DNA of 64,000 bases from Chaetorhynchus papuensis. Its lineage: Eukaryota > Chordata > Aves > Passeriformes > Rhipiduridae. Made by a program: the position numbers and the translations under genes. How positions within the stretch are numbered: position 1 is the first letter of the stretch; the number at the start of each line of letters is the position of its first letter. Shown here piece by piece: positions 50,501 to 61,922 of this stretch. The notes under the pieces are model-generated. The model was not told the DNA's origin and did not search any database. It worked only from the letters and a program-made list of their open reading frames with translations. The stretch covers positions 744,001 to 808,000 of the forward strand of contig VWYX01000281.1 in NCBI GenBank assembly GCA_013396525.1, given 5' to 3'.

Positions 50501-53500
50501 TTTGTCATGTAAAGCAAAAATCCACAGAACAATACAAGAGAATTCCCTTCTTAGTCTGTCTCTGTTTAGGAATAGCTAATATCTGGTTGTTAAATTTTAT
50601 TTCCTACAGCTATCAGCCAATAGTGGATTATATAGATGCACAATTTGAAGCCTATCTCGAGGAAGAACTGAAAGTTATACGTTCTTTATTTAGCTACCAT
50701 GATACTCGCATCCATGTCTGCCTCTATTTCATTTCACCTACAGGCCGTTCCCTAAAAACCATAGATTTGTTAACTATGAGAAGCCTAGACAGTAAGGTAA
50801 GACTTGGAAACAGTTCCAAGAATTTGTCTTAACTTTCTAAAGCATCTTGTAGCTTTTCGGTCCACTGCCACCTTTCAGTTCTATATTGATGTGTTTGGTT
50901 TTGTAATGGTTGTTTGGCACTGGTATACTTTAAGTTCAGAATAAATGGGCTCCTCAAGTAGCTTGCAGTTCATCACTTGTTTATTTACAAGTCAAAAGGA
51001 GAGAGACCTCCAGCAAGAACATTGAAAAAAGAAGCACAACAAAGTTTAAAAAAATAGTAAAAAAAGAGTAGAACCACACCAATTTTACTTTTATTAAGCT
51101 GTAAACATCGTAGTGAGATTGGATAGGGTACCTTCCATAAGTGCTGTAGTATTTCTCATTAAGCTTGTTTGTAGTTTTGGGACTGCTGGAAAGTTGGCCT
51201 GTAAACAGCTCTGCAGCTCTGTGAAGATCTTCGTTATAGATAACTGAAGAGGCATGTGCCATGAACAGAGCACCCTGCCAAGGTGGCTTTGTCTGAGATA
51301 GGCTGCAGTAGTGTTTTAACATCTTGATTTGTTTAAAAGCTTTAAAATAGCAGTTTCTAGTGAAATTACTTGCATTTTCTAAATCCTTAACTTTTTTCCT
51401 GTAATAGGGCTGTGTGAACTGGACAAAGCTAAATGTTTAACCAATTTTAAGGAACCTTATATTAATTGGATTTAATTTGTTGAAATGTTGAGAAATTTGA
51501 AAGCTTAAATGCATTTGCTGTGCCTTTAGCCTTTTCCTTTGTGCTTTACTAGAGCCCCTCCTGGTAAAATTTCTTTCTGCATTTTCTTGTTTGTGAGAAG
51601 TTTCTCCAAGATAATAAGGATTAAATCAGCTGTCTAGTCCACATTTGTGGCTGATAAGCACATTTGGGATTTTTGTTGTTTTGCTTGTGGATGTATTTTG
51701 CATTTTGAACTTCTCAATGGCAGAGAGCAAGCAGAGGGAAGATATGGTGGTACAAAGGTAGGGGAGAGCAGGGTCATTTCTATGTGCTATGTTGTTGGTT
51801 TCTAGGTTGTGCCCTCTCTTTACTGAACTTCCTTTGAAACTGTTTCTTTCAAAAGAAAAGGATATAGATCCTCGAGTCCCAGCATCCTGAGAAAATACTT
51901 CCATCAGAATAAACCAAAAGTAATTCTGCTTTTGGGGAATTTTGGCTTCTGGCCACCTACTGCAAATATTTTTAGTCCTGCTTTGGCACAGAGAGAGCAT
52001 GAACCACATGTAACTCTGCTGTTTTATCCCTTTGCAGTGGATTCTTCTTTCTGATCTTACTACAGAAATATCCATATACACACAGAAATAGTTATATCCT
52101 TTAGCTGTAGTTTAGTTTCCATCTCGTTGTGGAGCCATGTTTGTGGTGCTTTTAGTACTGCATTTTCCCAGTGGCAGTTAAGAGCTTGGAATTTCCCAGG
52201 ATGTGGAAGTCCTCGGGCGCATTCACTGAGTACAGGATTCCATAAAGAGAAGATGGTACAGCCACATGCATCCATCAGATGTGTAAATCTATGTCCAAAG
52301 CTGTCCTGAGTTTCTTCCTAAATCCCCTGCAGTGTGCACTGTGTACTTTTGTTATGGTCTGCTGCTACAAAACAACACCAGATTACACAGCTCAGAGGTG
52401 TAGAGAGGGTTCTTGGAATAGATCAGGTTCATCCTGTACTCTGTAGTCCTTGAAGAAAAAAACAAAGTATCCATGGTCAATTTATTTTTCTCTATTATGA
52501 ACTGGACGACTAGCTAAGAATTTGGACTCTAGCATTTAGACATTGGAAAATCCTGTAGTTTTGCTTGGGATGGCATCACCACAGACCAGCCAGGTGTCAT
52601 TTACGATAAAGGGAATCTTTCCCTGTACCCTTTCTTGCTGGAAATAGTGATTATTCAGCTTAGAGCTCTGCAGTTCTGATTCACTCTTGCAGGATTGTAT
52701 ACAGGTTATGGTTAAGTCAGTGAAGTATTGTGGGGATTTAGTTTGGGTTTTTTCCTTCCAGAAAGAATCTTCAGAAATTTTTATACTGATTCACAGAGAT
52801 ACACTTAAATCAGCCTGCTCTTGCAACCAACAGTGATTTCAAATACATGTATTTCTTTTCTTTCTTTGTTGCTTATCTAAAACCAGAGTAAATTTTATGC
52901 TTTTCAATTTTAATACAGTGGTGGTGATTTAATGTCAATGTTGACAGCTGTAATCACAGTTTCCGATGATTCTGCTTTTTACTGTTCTCCTTGGTAGACT
53001 TTCTCTGCTATTTGTTTTCTAAGAAATTCTCTCCTAATTAATGAGTGCTTGAAAAAGTTTCATGTTGAAGAGACGGAGTAGAGGTTAATTTAATTCTGAG
53101 GATTTTGTGTTCCATCTATTTTTAGACCTGTATTAGAGAAAACCTAAATTGATGTCCTTCAGCTAATTTGATTGAAGGTGTGAATTACTCCTAGCTGTAA
53201 CAGATTTTTTATTCAATTCTAAATCAGTTCAGTTATTAAAAAAATATATTCCATCATTTTATTTGATTTTAGATATTTTACCCCATATATGCTTAGATCT
53301 GGTATGCTACACAATTAAGGACTATCATCATGCAATCTTAGAAGTCATACTTCAGAGTCTGCTTGCTTCTTTTTCTTTGGGACACTTTGCTTATGACAGA
53401 AGTCTTATTTGAAAAATACCCATTTTGAATCTGTTCTTGACATTTAGGCATTTCCATTCAGACAGAATATTCAGAAGACTAGAAAGTGGTTGTGTTTTTT

Positions 53501-56500
53501 CCTTTTTTTTCCCCTCTCATTCCTTTTTGCACCTGTGATCAAGGAGCTCTGTAAAACTCTTCATCTTCTGAAATCTGGAAGAGTTATTTATATTGTTCTT
53601 TCAAAATATTTAGATATTGGCATTCATTATTTGCATTTAGTTCTGAAAAATGTGTATTTTGGGAGTGGCAATAGTATTTGTAAGAAAAAATTGTCATCTA
53701 CTGTCTTCCGAGTTAATGCCATAACTATTTTAGGAAATAGGGCAGTTTAATAGAACTGAATTCTGTGTTCTGAATAATTAGTATAAAGACTGGTAAGCAA
53801 GGTGCTTTAGCCTTTGTCATTCCTCTGCTCATGTCAGATGCTTGAGAAACTGTGCTGCAGTGGTGGCGTGAAGAAGATGTAGCTGAAAGGAACCTAAGGA
53901 TGAGGTTCAGGGATAGGCAGGATTTGGTAGCCAGCTTCCTTTTCTTTGTGTATTTAGACTGGCAGCTTTCATTTAACACCTGAGCCATGTCCCCTGCTGC
54001 TATAAACTAAACAATCTATTTGTTTAGCAGAGATACAAATACTTAATGACATTTAGTTAATAAGTAGTCATTGCTTTCTTTTGAGTACTTCGCTCTATGA
54101 GACCTCCTTCCTTGTTCTTAGAATCAGTTACTTTTAAGGGAGTATATTGAATAATTGGTTGTTAGTTTGTTAAATGATGCCCATGAGAATATTTTTACTT
54201 GATGGAAAAGTTTGGACTGTGGGGGAAGTTTTAAACAGCTTATTAGAAAACAATTCTATTTACAAAAGTTGCCACCTCAGAACTGAAGTCTCACACATTT
54301 CATATAATTTATGTCATTAATAGGTGAACATTATACCAATTATAGGCAAAGCAGACAGCATTTCTAAAACTGAGCTACAGGAGTTCAAGAAGAAAATAAT
54401 GAGTGAATTAATTAGTAATGGCATCCAGATATACCAGTTTCCTACTGATGATGAAACTGTTTCTGAAATTAATACCATCACAAATGTAAGTAAATGACAA
54501 AAATATTGATATTTCAGTACTAAAGCATCATTCTCTAATGCTGATAAATGTCTCTGCTTTCACCATTGTCTTTAAGCTTATAAGTTTGCACGTCACAAGT
54601 TTGTTTGTTTATTTTTCTCTCTCCTTAAAAAGCTCTTATGTGTTGGGTTTTTTTTCCTTACTTGCAAATCTTCTGTCCCTCTGGTGTTGATATCTATAAC
54701 AGAAAAGAGGTTCTCATGCATAAATTGTTTTTCTAATATCTGGTTAATTAATATATAATTACTATTATAGATGGACAGATTGATTTTGCTCTTTTCCTCA
54801 ACAAATACAATTTTACATGTGGTAGAGAAGATGTTTAGGTTCCTCATGTCTACAATTTTCTCTGGTCTTTATCACAGCAAGTCTTCCACCTGTTTTTTTT
54901 CTTTTGTTTAGTACTTTCTTTTGAAATTGGGAAATATTTTCTCTGAGGATGAAAAATTCAGATGTAACTCTGGCTTATTTTCTGTTGTCCTTCCTGATTG
55001 TCCCAGGGGTAGCAGCCAGCTTTCAGCTGAGGTGTGAAGCTAGATGGCTTTGCCTTGAGCACTTTGTATTGGCTGCTCTCGTGCATGTGTTCGTAGGTGC
55101 CCATGACCATGTTTGTGTGTACCAGGGTTTGAAAGTAGGGAACAGGAGCCAGGAGCCACAGCCCATGGCTCTGCAGTCCCAACCTCTGTTACCCAGCCAG
55201 GGAGTGAGAATGTGCAGCCGTCCATCAGTAACAGGTCATTCTGCTGTGGGGAAACGTGGTAGTTTGTTACTTACCACTTCCAAGCTCTGCTAGTGATTTA
55301 TTTTCCAGGTAATGGTGTTCCTTTATTTGGCCAGCTGTTGTGGGTCAGCATGCAGGCAGTCAGTGCCCAGGCTGTCTTTGTGCCAAGCCCACAGCAGTAA
55401 CCACAGCACAGGTTCCAGCCTGTGATTGTCACGTGAGTGTTACTGGGATACGAGCTCCGACTGGATGTGAGTTGTATGTTCTAGAGCAGTTTTCTGTTTG
55501 GGGCTGACACTTCCTAGTGCAGCTCAGGATGCAGTTGGCTGCCTTTGCCTTTGGGGCAGGCCTGCTGAACCAGGAACAACCTACTGTTCACAAGATTTTT
55601 GCCCCCATGTCTTTTTCTGCAAAGTGCCTTTACAGTCAGCCTGCCCCCAGCATGTTCTGGGGCATGGGCTTATTCCTCCTAACGTTCAGGACTTAGCATT
55701 GCTCTCATTCCCACTTCATGAGGTTCCTGTTGGCCCATTTCTCCAGCCTGTTGAGGTTCCCCTGAGTTGGCAACACACCCATCTGGGTGTATCAACGCTC
55801 CTTCTGCTTTTATTGTAGTTTGAGTTTTTTTATCAGTTGGTACTGCCTAGCTACTGATCTCCTGAGAGAGGTTTCTGATTTGAAACTTCCTGTTGGCTTT
55901 TCCTGAAATGGTGTTTTCCTCCCTAATTTATTTCTGAAGTGTTTTTTCTGTTTTAACAAAGGAATGCTGACAGATAAGACTTTATTGGTATGACTCTTAC
56001 AGGGTCATTTGCCATTTGCTGTGGTAGGAAGTATGGAAAAGGTGAAAATTGGAAACAAAATGGTGAGAGCTCGTCAATACCCTTGGGGCATTGTAAAAGG
56101 TAAAGGAATTCTTAGAAGTATTTTTACAAGATTTTTGCTGTTGTTGAAATATAAAATTCACCGATAATAAAAGGAGCTGTTTCACTGATGCTAGTCTGAT
56201 TGTATTTTGGATCAACAATTGAAGCAATTTAGCAATTAATTCTTGAGGCATGCACTAACTGGTAGTTTCATCCACACTGATGCATCCTTGGAATTAAGGT
56301 ATGAGACGGTGTATGTGGTGTTTGAGTAGGTTAGTGTAGTTGCAGTGCCTCTAGCACTACCAAATTTCAAACACTTGTGATTGTCAGTAAAGAAGAGGGT
56401 TAAAAAAGAGAGAAATGTGTTGTTGTTCAGCTCAAACAGGAAATCAGGTTGGGTTGAAATACGTTCACCAGTACTTACAGGTCTTCAGTATGTCAGTGTG

Positions 56501-56813
56501 TATATTAGAAATGATAAGGAAGTATAATAGGTATAATAAACAACAAGATACCTTTTCCTAGAAGTATATTTAATGAACAAAATAAGTGATGCTGTTTAAA
56601 ATGTATTTGCTACTTATGCATAATAATAAAATCTTCTTTTTACTGATTAGTGGAGAATGAGAGCCACTGTGACACTGTAAAGCTTCGCAGGATGCTTTGC
56701 ACCAATATGGAAGACTTAAGAGAGAAGACTCGTGCATACTATGAGTTGTACAGACGCTGCAGACTGGAAAAGTTGGGTTGCAGAGACATTGGCCCTGAGA
56801 ACAAGCCAGTCAG
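44501..56813 (+). CDS. SEPTIN10: SEPTIN10, septin GTPase, 5' part (7 coding exons; 3' end beyond window)
   Basis: Coding exons join as 44501-44530, 48140-48257, 48963-49158, 50610-50796, 54324-54485, 56003-56099 and 56651-56813. All junctions are GT-AG and the frame stays open for 317 codons. Septins bind GTP and polymerise into cytoplasmic hetero-oligomeric filaments at membranes, cytokinesis sites and microtubules. Visible landmarks: SLPDQLV before the domain, P-loop GETGIGKS (50-57), G3 region TVGFGDQ (103-109), YIDAQFEAYLEEELK in the next exon, G4 at GKAD (185-188), the interface motif RQYPWG (255-260) and the septin-unique element with NMEDLRE (282-288). TVGF in place of DTVGF is typical of the SEPTIN6 subgroup, whose members lack the catalytic Thr and stay GTP-bound. 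CTNMEDLRE and GPENKPV fit SEPTIN10 rather than SEPTIN6, 8 or 11. The C-terminal coiled coil should follow after an intron of more than 7.1 kb. The position next to SOWAHC supports the name. Confidence 0.9.
45519..45635 (-). mobile_element. CR1 LINE 3' fragment, antisense to SEPTIN10
   Basis: CGTAGAATGGTTTGGGTTGG, then CTGGTTCCAACCCCCCTGC, GGGTTGCTCAGAGCCCCATC: this is the well-known complement of the bird CR1 3' end. The octamer tail is nearly lost, so the element is short and old. It reads on the minus strand. Confidence 0.85.
45984..46634 (-). mobile_element. Endogenous retrovirus LTR, antisense in SEPTIN10 intron 1
   Basis: On the minus strand the unit begins TGTAGCAGG (46634) and ends GTACAACA (45984), so it has TG...CA ends and is 651 bases long. 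A minus-strand AATAAA at 46058-46063 lies about 75 bases before the 3' end, followed by TGTCTCCGTGTG and GCGAGCCC, which resembles the R/U5 part of avian retroviral LTRs. A purine-rich AGAAAAAAC directly precedes the 5' end, as a polypurine tract would. It would thus be a 3' LTR with internal sequence next to it. I found no target duplication, and the family is not assigned. Confidence 0.55.
46635..46880 (-). mobile_element. Possible internal remnant of the adjacent endogenous retrovirus
   Basis: On the minus strand this lies just upstream of the LTR and would be the tail of the proviral interior. It holds a 74-codon open stretch (46653-46877) rich in Gln, Thr, Pro and His with no motif I recognise. 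No second LTR follows, so the element is truncated. The right boundary is a guess from the change in base composition. Confidence 0.3.
48140..48257 (+). CDS. SEPTIN10: SEPTIN10 coding exon 2
   Basis: The exon has acceptor TTTCTGTAG and donor GTGAGT. It encodes residues 11-49 and the first base of codon 50. It includes HVGFDSLPDQLV, the conserved lead-in to the septin GTPase domain, and GFCFNVLCIG, the strand that ends at the P-loop. It ends in phase 1. Confidence 0.93.
48258..48962 (+). other. SEPTIN10 intron 2
   Basis: A 705-base AT-rich intron from GTGAGT to TTAACTTCAG. It contains a short TTTA repeat near 48484-48498. Nothing else is recognised. Confidence 0.9.
48963..49158 (+). CDS. SEPTIN10: SEPTIN10 coding exon 3 (P-loop and switch regions)
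   Basis: The exon encodes residues 50-114 and two bases of codon 115. It carries the P-loop GETGIGKS (50-57), LFNTNFED and the G3 region TVGFGDQMNKAD (103-114). The stretch between residues 71 and 88, in the switch I area, looks freely diverged compared with SEPTIN6-group relatives. The subgroup lacks the catalytic threonine found here in SEPTIN2-type septins. Donor is GTAAGT. Confidence 0.95.
49159..50609 (+). other. SEPTIN10 intron 3
   Basis: A 1451-base AT-rich intron from GTAAGT to TTCCTACAG. No repeat or embedded gene is recognised. Confidence 0.9.
50610..50796 (+). CDS. SEPTIN10: SEPTIN10 coding exon 4
   Basis: The exon completes codon 115 (Ser) and encodes residues 116-177. It includes YQPIVDYIDAQFEAYL, YHDTRIHVCLYFISPTG and the alpha-helix LKTIDLLTMRSLDSK. 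This is the best-conserved exon and matches SEPTIN10-type sequence closely. It ends in phase 0 before GTAAGA. Confidence 0.95.
50797..54323 (+). other. SEPTIN10 intron 4
   Basis: A 3527-base AT-rich intron from GTAAGA to TTAATAG. Open frames on the minus strand (for example 51626-52081, 151 codons; 50981-51322, 113 codons) have no recognised domain and are probably chance. No transposon was recognised. Confidence 0.85.
54324..54485 (+). CDS. SEPTIN10: SEPTIN10 coding exon 5 (G4 motif)
   Basis: The 54 codons (178-231) have both ends in phase 0. It holds NIIPIIGKADSISKTEL and GIQIYQFPTDDETV. The G4 guanine-binding motif reads GKAD where septins usually have AKAD; the Lys and the specificity Asp are kept. 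Acceptor is TTAATAG, donor is GTAAGT. Confidence 0.95.
54486..56002 (+). other. SEPTIN10 intron 5
   Basis: A 1517-base intron from GTAAGT to GACTCTTACAG. It contains an antisense CR1 fragment at about 55510-55815. The stretch 54950-55500 is GC-richer than its surroundings and may be further, unrecognised repeat. Confidence 0.88.
55510..55815 (-). mobile_element. CR1 LINE fragment, antisense to SEPTIN10
   Basis: Signature phrases in the right order include CAGGATGCAGTTGGCTGCC, TTTTCTGCAAAG, GGCTTATTCCTCC, CTTCATGAGGTTCCTGTTGG, CCCATTTCTCCAGCCTG and CATCTGGGTGTATCA. These are the complement of a part of CR1 upstream of its 3' tail, recalled from many bird loci. Some expected text is missing near 55560-55600, so the copy carries an internal deletion. 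Any open frame across it is not a gene. Confidence 0.8.
56003..56099 (+). CDS. SEPTIN10: SEPTIN10 coding exon 6
   Basis: The exon encodes residues 232-263 and the first base of codon 264. It includes HLPFAVVGS and the conserved RQYPWG, which lies at the nucleotide-binding (G) interface between septin subunits. Acceptor is CTCTTACAG, donor GTAAAG. Confidence 0.95.
56100..56650 (+). other. SEPTIN10 intron 6
   Basis: A 551-base AT-rich intron from GTAAAG to TACTGATTAG. Nothing else is recognised. Confidence 0.9.
56651..56813 (+). CDS. SEPTIN10: SEPTIN10 coding exon 7 (septin-unique element)
   Basis: The exon completes codon 264 and encodes residues 265-317 plus two bases of codon 318. It includes VENESHCDTVKLRRML, CTNMEDLREKT, YYELYRRCRLEKLG and GPENKPV. 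Against the common family text this exon appears to lack two single residues, one between ML and CTN and one between KT and YYELY. The donor CAG|GTAAAG is sound. The next exon, which should begin the QETYEAKR-type coiled coil, was not found before 64000. Confidence 0.94.
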
Positions 56814-59800
56814 GTAAAGGACTTCATGTGCAGCACTTGCTTTCAGCATCCATTCACTTCACATCAGCCCAGTACAGAGCAGGGTTCATATGTAAAATAG
56901 GTTTTCTAAGAAGGAAAGAATATTTTTTTTTTAATTGAAGGATGTAGCTGTTCATTCAGTTATCTTCATGGAGAAGTATATGGGTTTAAATGAGCATTGT
57001 TTTTAAAAACATGAAAGCCAGTTGTATTTCTGAAATCCTTCTCTTCTATAATAAACCTGAGGATTTTAATTTTCTCAGGAAGTGTGTCTGTTTTCTTTCG
57101 ATACATGCACTTTATGAATTTTTAAATTATTTTCATTATATATTAGTGTTATGTTTTACTTTCTCTTTTAAGAATGTCTGAATCTGAATAATGGTTTGGT
57201 TGGACTCCAGGTTCAGAAGGAACTGAAGCAAAAACTTTTACAAAATAATTGGTTACACTGTTGACTTCTCACATTATCTGCCGTAATAACAAATGTCTCA
57301 GCATTTTCAGGTCAAGAAATCTCTAGCTAGACTGTAGGGAGTTAAAAGAGGATTCCAAAGGAAAGTTAAGCAGAGCGTTATAAACGCTCAGTTTTTTCAT
57401 GTAGTAAAGCTGCTTTCTGCAGGAAGCATTTAAAATTTCTATATCCATTTTGTTTACAGGTTTATTTCCAGTTCTCTCATCTCGCTCTTCCATCTTCCTT
57501 TTTTTTTTTTGTTTAATGCATGGGACTGTACTTTTAACTGGTCAGAATCCTGATGGGGAGGAGCTGATGCTTCAGGAGTTGTTCAAGCCTTCATGGTTTA
57601 GCAAAGCACTGTTACTGCATAGTCGTGGTGTGAGATACTGACTTAAACCAGGCATGAAAACAGAGTAAGACTTTGCATTAAAAACAGTTTCTCATTGTTT
57701 GAACCAAGGCACATTTGCAGATTAGTTCATTTAGATGATCTTGAGGTGACCTTGAATCGGTGGTCTCTTGACGTAACAAGAAAGGAATACATTCTTTTCG
57801 TAAACAGAGAACCAAAAGTGAAAGAGGTTTTAAACCAACTGAAATTAACCATAGATTTTCATTTGGTTTAGGTTTAAGTTGAAGAACCTATGTTAACAGC
57901 TGATGTCTTGTTATCCTTATCTAGGGAAGACTTTATTTTTAGAGATTTGTTCAGGGTAATATTGACTCCAATACCTTTGGCTTTTCTTAAACTGGCTTTC
58001 ATGGTGTACAGCCATCTCAGGATAAGAGTTAAATTATAAAAACCATCATCCATAGAAGTGTTTTCTTCTACAAACACAGGAATTATCTTTGTAAAACCCC
58101 TACACAGTTTGCGTTTCGTTAACAGCCTGAAGTGGCAGGTTCACATCGGAATGTCCCAGTACTTTACACTTCAGAGCTGATTTAGAAGCTGTTGTTCTTT
58201 TTGGATATGCAGAAGAGCTGAGTTCTCTTTGGTGTGTTGTTTTTATGTATGGCCCACTAGATGTCAGTTTTATTGAGAGATTTTTGGGAAGAAAGTACAC
58301 GTAGTAATTAGTTTAAGTAAATTAGATCTATTGAAAATGTCATTGTTTTGGAAGGATGAGAACAGATATTTCATAAGAATCTAGAAAAATGAACTTTTTC
58401 CCAGATATACTGCAACTGGAAGAGGAAAAGTAAGACTAGGATGGATGTGGTTGTCCCTCGGTAATGTGGCATAGTGAAAGACGCTGAGGTCTGAAAGAGA
58501 AGGTGTTTGGTGTTTTGGGAGAGATATTTTATGATACTATAAAAAAGGGAGAAGATTTAGAGGATGTGTATGCCGTGTGATTAGCAGACTAATGCAGCCT
58601 TACCCATAAGGTGTTTTATCAAGTTACTGAGTGTCATTCTCAGTAGTGTGATAGAAAATGTCTTTTTACATAGAGGAAGTTCAGTGCTTCCCAGTTTGCT
58701 TGTATATTTAAATAACTTTTAGAATAGGGACTGGCCAGTTGTTTTAGGCAAAAATGTATTATTAAATTGTCATCCTTTTTGTCCTTAAAGATGTTTACAA
58801 TATATACGTGTGGATTCTGAAAGCTGTAGTTTTCAAGTATAATTAATCTTGCATAGCAGTATATGCCTGAAGATTAAAATTTCATGCTACTTGTGTAAGT
58901 AATGATCAAAAGGCATGTTGAGAAGTCTTATTTTGTGCCTGTGATATAGCTGTCTTCATATTAAATTTGGTAATAATGTAAATTTAGACAACCTCTGCTA
59001 GACTTGAGTAATTGGCTGTTTGTAGCATTTGAACACTGACACTTGAGTAGCTAATGTGCCCTACCTTTTGGCATATTGTGAAGAAGCTGCCTGTGAAGTT
59101 CCTGTACCACTCTTTCAGATTTAGAAGTAGGACAGTAGTTTATTCATCCAAAATTGTATGCCACTGCAAAACAAAACCTGTAATTCCTGGATGCCCAGCT
59201 ACCTTGTGAGATAGGTTGTGGGCAGACATCTGTAAAGGCTTTCGCTCCTACATGTGTGTAAAACACACTGTTACATGTGTGTAAAAACATGTTGGCAAGT
59301 TTGATTTTTTTTTTTTTTATGGGAGATGTGGAAAGAGATGTTTTCAGCACACAATAGAAAAATATATTTGCATCTTTATTGCTAGGGAAAATAAAGGTAA
59401 TGATTTGAAAATAAAGAAAGTGACTGTCTTGTGCACTTTCAAAAACACCTACTCCCTAATTCAGTATTTTTGGTGAAATTATTTCATAATAACTTTTTAA
59501 TTTGTTAGCTTGCAGTTGCATTCTAAGAATGAAGTAATGAAGTCAATGGATGGCAGAGTATTTTGGGTGTGGTTTATGCATCTTATGCAGTAGCTGTTGG
59601 ATATAAAATTCAGGAAGTGGATTTTTTATAACTTTATAATTTTATAATTTTTTGCTACATAATATTGGCACTTGTGTTTTTTTGTTGTTGAAAAGTAAAG
59701 ATAAGCTTTTTCTGTGTGTGGGCAGATGGTCTGGTCCTGCCTTTTCAATGGTCCAATTATGTTCATTAGGATCAGAAATTCTTAGTTTCACGTTGTTCTC

Positions 59801-60704
59801 AGCAAGAGATAATTGCTGAGGTGTTTTAAATGGTAAAATTCGGAATAATTGAAAACAGAAAACTAGACATGAAGAGTGCTTCCAGGAAAACGAACTTCTA
59901 AATATACACACACACCTAATTGGCCTAGGAAGGTGAGGTGGCTAGTTTTTCTAAGTTGGACATTTTTTAAGTTCATTTTTCAATTTAAGCCTGTGGGCTT
60001 AACAATTTTTCAGTTGTTGCCTATGGGGACATTTTTGTTTTGAAAGAATAAAACTGATAACACCAGGGTCTGTTGAAAAAAGCTGAGGATTGATATTCAG
60101 GCTCTGTGCTTGCATATTTAGATTTGCTGATGTTCACCATTCTCTGGGTGAGTTGTTTTTCTGTCATCCTAATTACAGTTTGTTCTTCTTTATAATTGCA
60201 ATTAAACATGGTTGTAACATAAGAATCTTGGTTTCTCAGTATGTGGGGAATTATTCCATGCTTCATTCCTCCCTGAAACTGGGATATTCAGAACTTGCAG
60301 TTCTTGAACGTGTTTTATTTTTCAGTCTGTTTTGAAGATGATGACAGAAAACCAGGAAGGATTCAGTGAGATGAGTAAGTTTATATGTAGAGTAAGGTTG
60401 AGATAACTCTTGTTGTCATGTCTAAGAAAAAAACCCTAACATTTGACAGGCTATTAGACCTTTTCCTTAAGAAGTCACTTGGTAATTGAGTTCATCTGAC
60501 CAGCTGCAGACCTTTGCATTTGAGCTAAATATTTTAACCATCTTAGAATGAGATTGGACCACACCTAAAATACTTGTTTTTCATGCCTCTACTGGAAAAT
60601 TGCTAATTATTTAGATCTACCACATCCTTATTATTGCTCAATATCAACTGAGCCAGTCAATTGAGTCAAAGCACTGTGCTAGAAATACCTGCCACTAGTT
60701 AATC

Positions 60705-60727
60705 TTTTTTTTTTTTTTTTTTTTTTT
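60705..60727. repeat. Poly(T) tract
   Basis: An uninterrupted run of 23 T inside SEPTIN10 intron 7. No transposon body was recognised beside it. Confidence 0.9.
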
Positions 60728-61387
60728 AGTTTTTCTGATATACCTTATTTGATAGTCAAATGTTATGCAAGAAGTTACAGGTGTTACTTTCAAATTTGAA
60801 AGCTTTTAAAAGTTCAGTTGAACAAACTTTAAGTTGTTCAAAGTTCCACTGAGAATTGAATTCACTTCAGGGTCTTTATTTATGAACATAATGTGTCTGA
60901 TTTGCAATTTTAGGCTTCCATTCTTTCGGTCTCATGCAGACAGAAAAACTCTATGTCAGAGCTATGCTTCTGTAGAAAGGCAGGTGGTAGTGCTGGTATG
61001 TATGATTAGTTTAGACTTTCTTCACATTCCCTTACTCCAAAACCTCAATGAGAATACATTATTTAAATCATTAATTATAACATTTAAATTTTGCAAGTGT
61101 CTTTGTACAGAGTATAACATTCTGGATGTCTAAGCCAGAAGAAAGAGAGAACCTGTAAACTTGATTTTCATAATGAGCTAAATGAGAAGCAGTGAAACCA
61201 GTCTTCAGATAAACCAAAAAATGTTTTACTGTGAACAGTGGATGCAGTAATGTTGAAAGGATTGGCTTAAGATTTGGTGAACTAGTTTTCCTTCTTCCCC
61301 AAATCTCTAAAACCAAAGAGTGTTTGGGTTATTGTGTTGATGATATGCCAAACACAGAAAAAGAAAATTTGGGTTAGTTCTGTCTTG

Positions 61388-61392
61388 GTGAT
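61388..61392. repeat. Target-site duplication, left copy (GTGAT)
   Basis: These five bases directly precede the LTR and recur at 61923-61927 directly after it. Confidence 0.75.
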
Positions 61393-61922
61393 TGCACTAG
61401 TTTGAAAGCAATCTAGTGAGAAACTTGAAATCAGAACTACAATTTAATAGGAAAATTAAAAATAAATGCAGTAGTACAGAAATACTGACAGAGTCAGAAT
61501 ACAACCTGACACCCTGTTGGTCAGGGTGGTGGTAGCAGTCCGATTATATGGTTGCTGCAGTCCTGTTGAAGTGATAAATGTGGTTCTGTAGAAGAGTCTG
61601 GTGTTCCTCTGAAGGTCCAGTGGTGGTTATGTAGCTCTTGTCCTCTGGGAATCCAGTAGGTAAGGGCTGAGTGTGGTGTTCCAAACCTCAGATTATATCC
61701 AGGTGGGAATGTTTGGTTCCTCCCCCTGGGCAGAGCATCTCACAATGGGATGATGTAATTTTATGAGTCGTGCAGTGAGGCTGGATGGCCCATGAACAGA
61801 AGATATCCCTCCAGAGGGAGTTATCAGTCATGGAAGAGACAAAGAACCCTGCCCCACCTGGTTTTAACAGCTGGTGATAGAATACATACTTCTGGTTACA
61901 TCTTACACTGTAACCTAAGACA
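61393..61922 (-). mobile_element. ERVL-like solo LTR, antisense in SEPTIN10 intron 7
   Basis: On the minus strand the 530-base unit begins TGTCTTAGG and ends CTAGTGCA. It is flanked on both sides by GTGAT. A 5-bp duplication is typical of ERVL-class elements. Phrases such as CCTCCCCCTGGGCAGAGC, CACAATGGGATGATGTAA and CTTGTCCTCTGGGAATCC (plus strand) resemble LTRs I recall from songbird genomes. A minus-strand ATTAAA at 61443-61448 lies about 50 bases before the 3' end. No internal retroviral sequence is present, so it is a solo LTR left by LTR-LTR recombination. Confidence 0.8.

Noticed and set aside
50981..51322. 113-codon minus-strand open frame in SEPTIN10 intron 4
   Set aside because: No domain was recognised, and its Leu/Phe-rich end comes from AT-rich intron sequence. 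A nested gene cannot be supported.
55498..55818. 106-codon plus-strand open frame in intron 5
   Set aside because: It coincides with an antisense CR1 fragment, so it is transposon sequence read backwards.
59240..59290. Short direct repeat with TACATGTGTGTAAAA
   Set aside because: A small local duplication within a TG-rich patch, too common a kind of event to list as a finding.
60315..60375. Exon-like stretch in intron 7 with a TTTTTCAG acceptor and a GTAAGT donor
   Set aside because: In the phase required after exon 7 the frame hits a stop at once (AGT CTG TTT TGA), and the other frames do not resemble the septin coiled coil.
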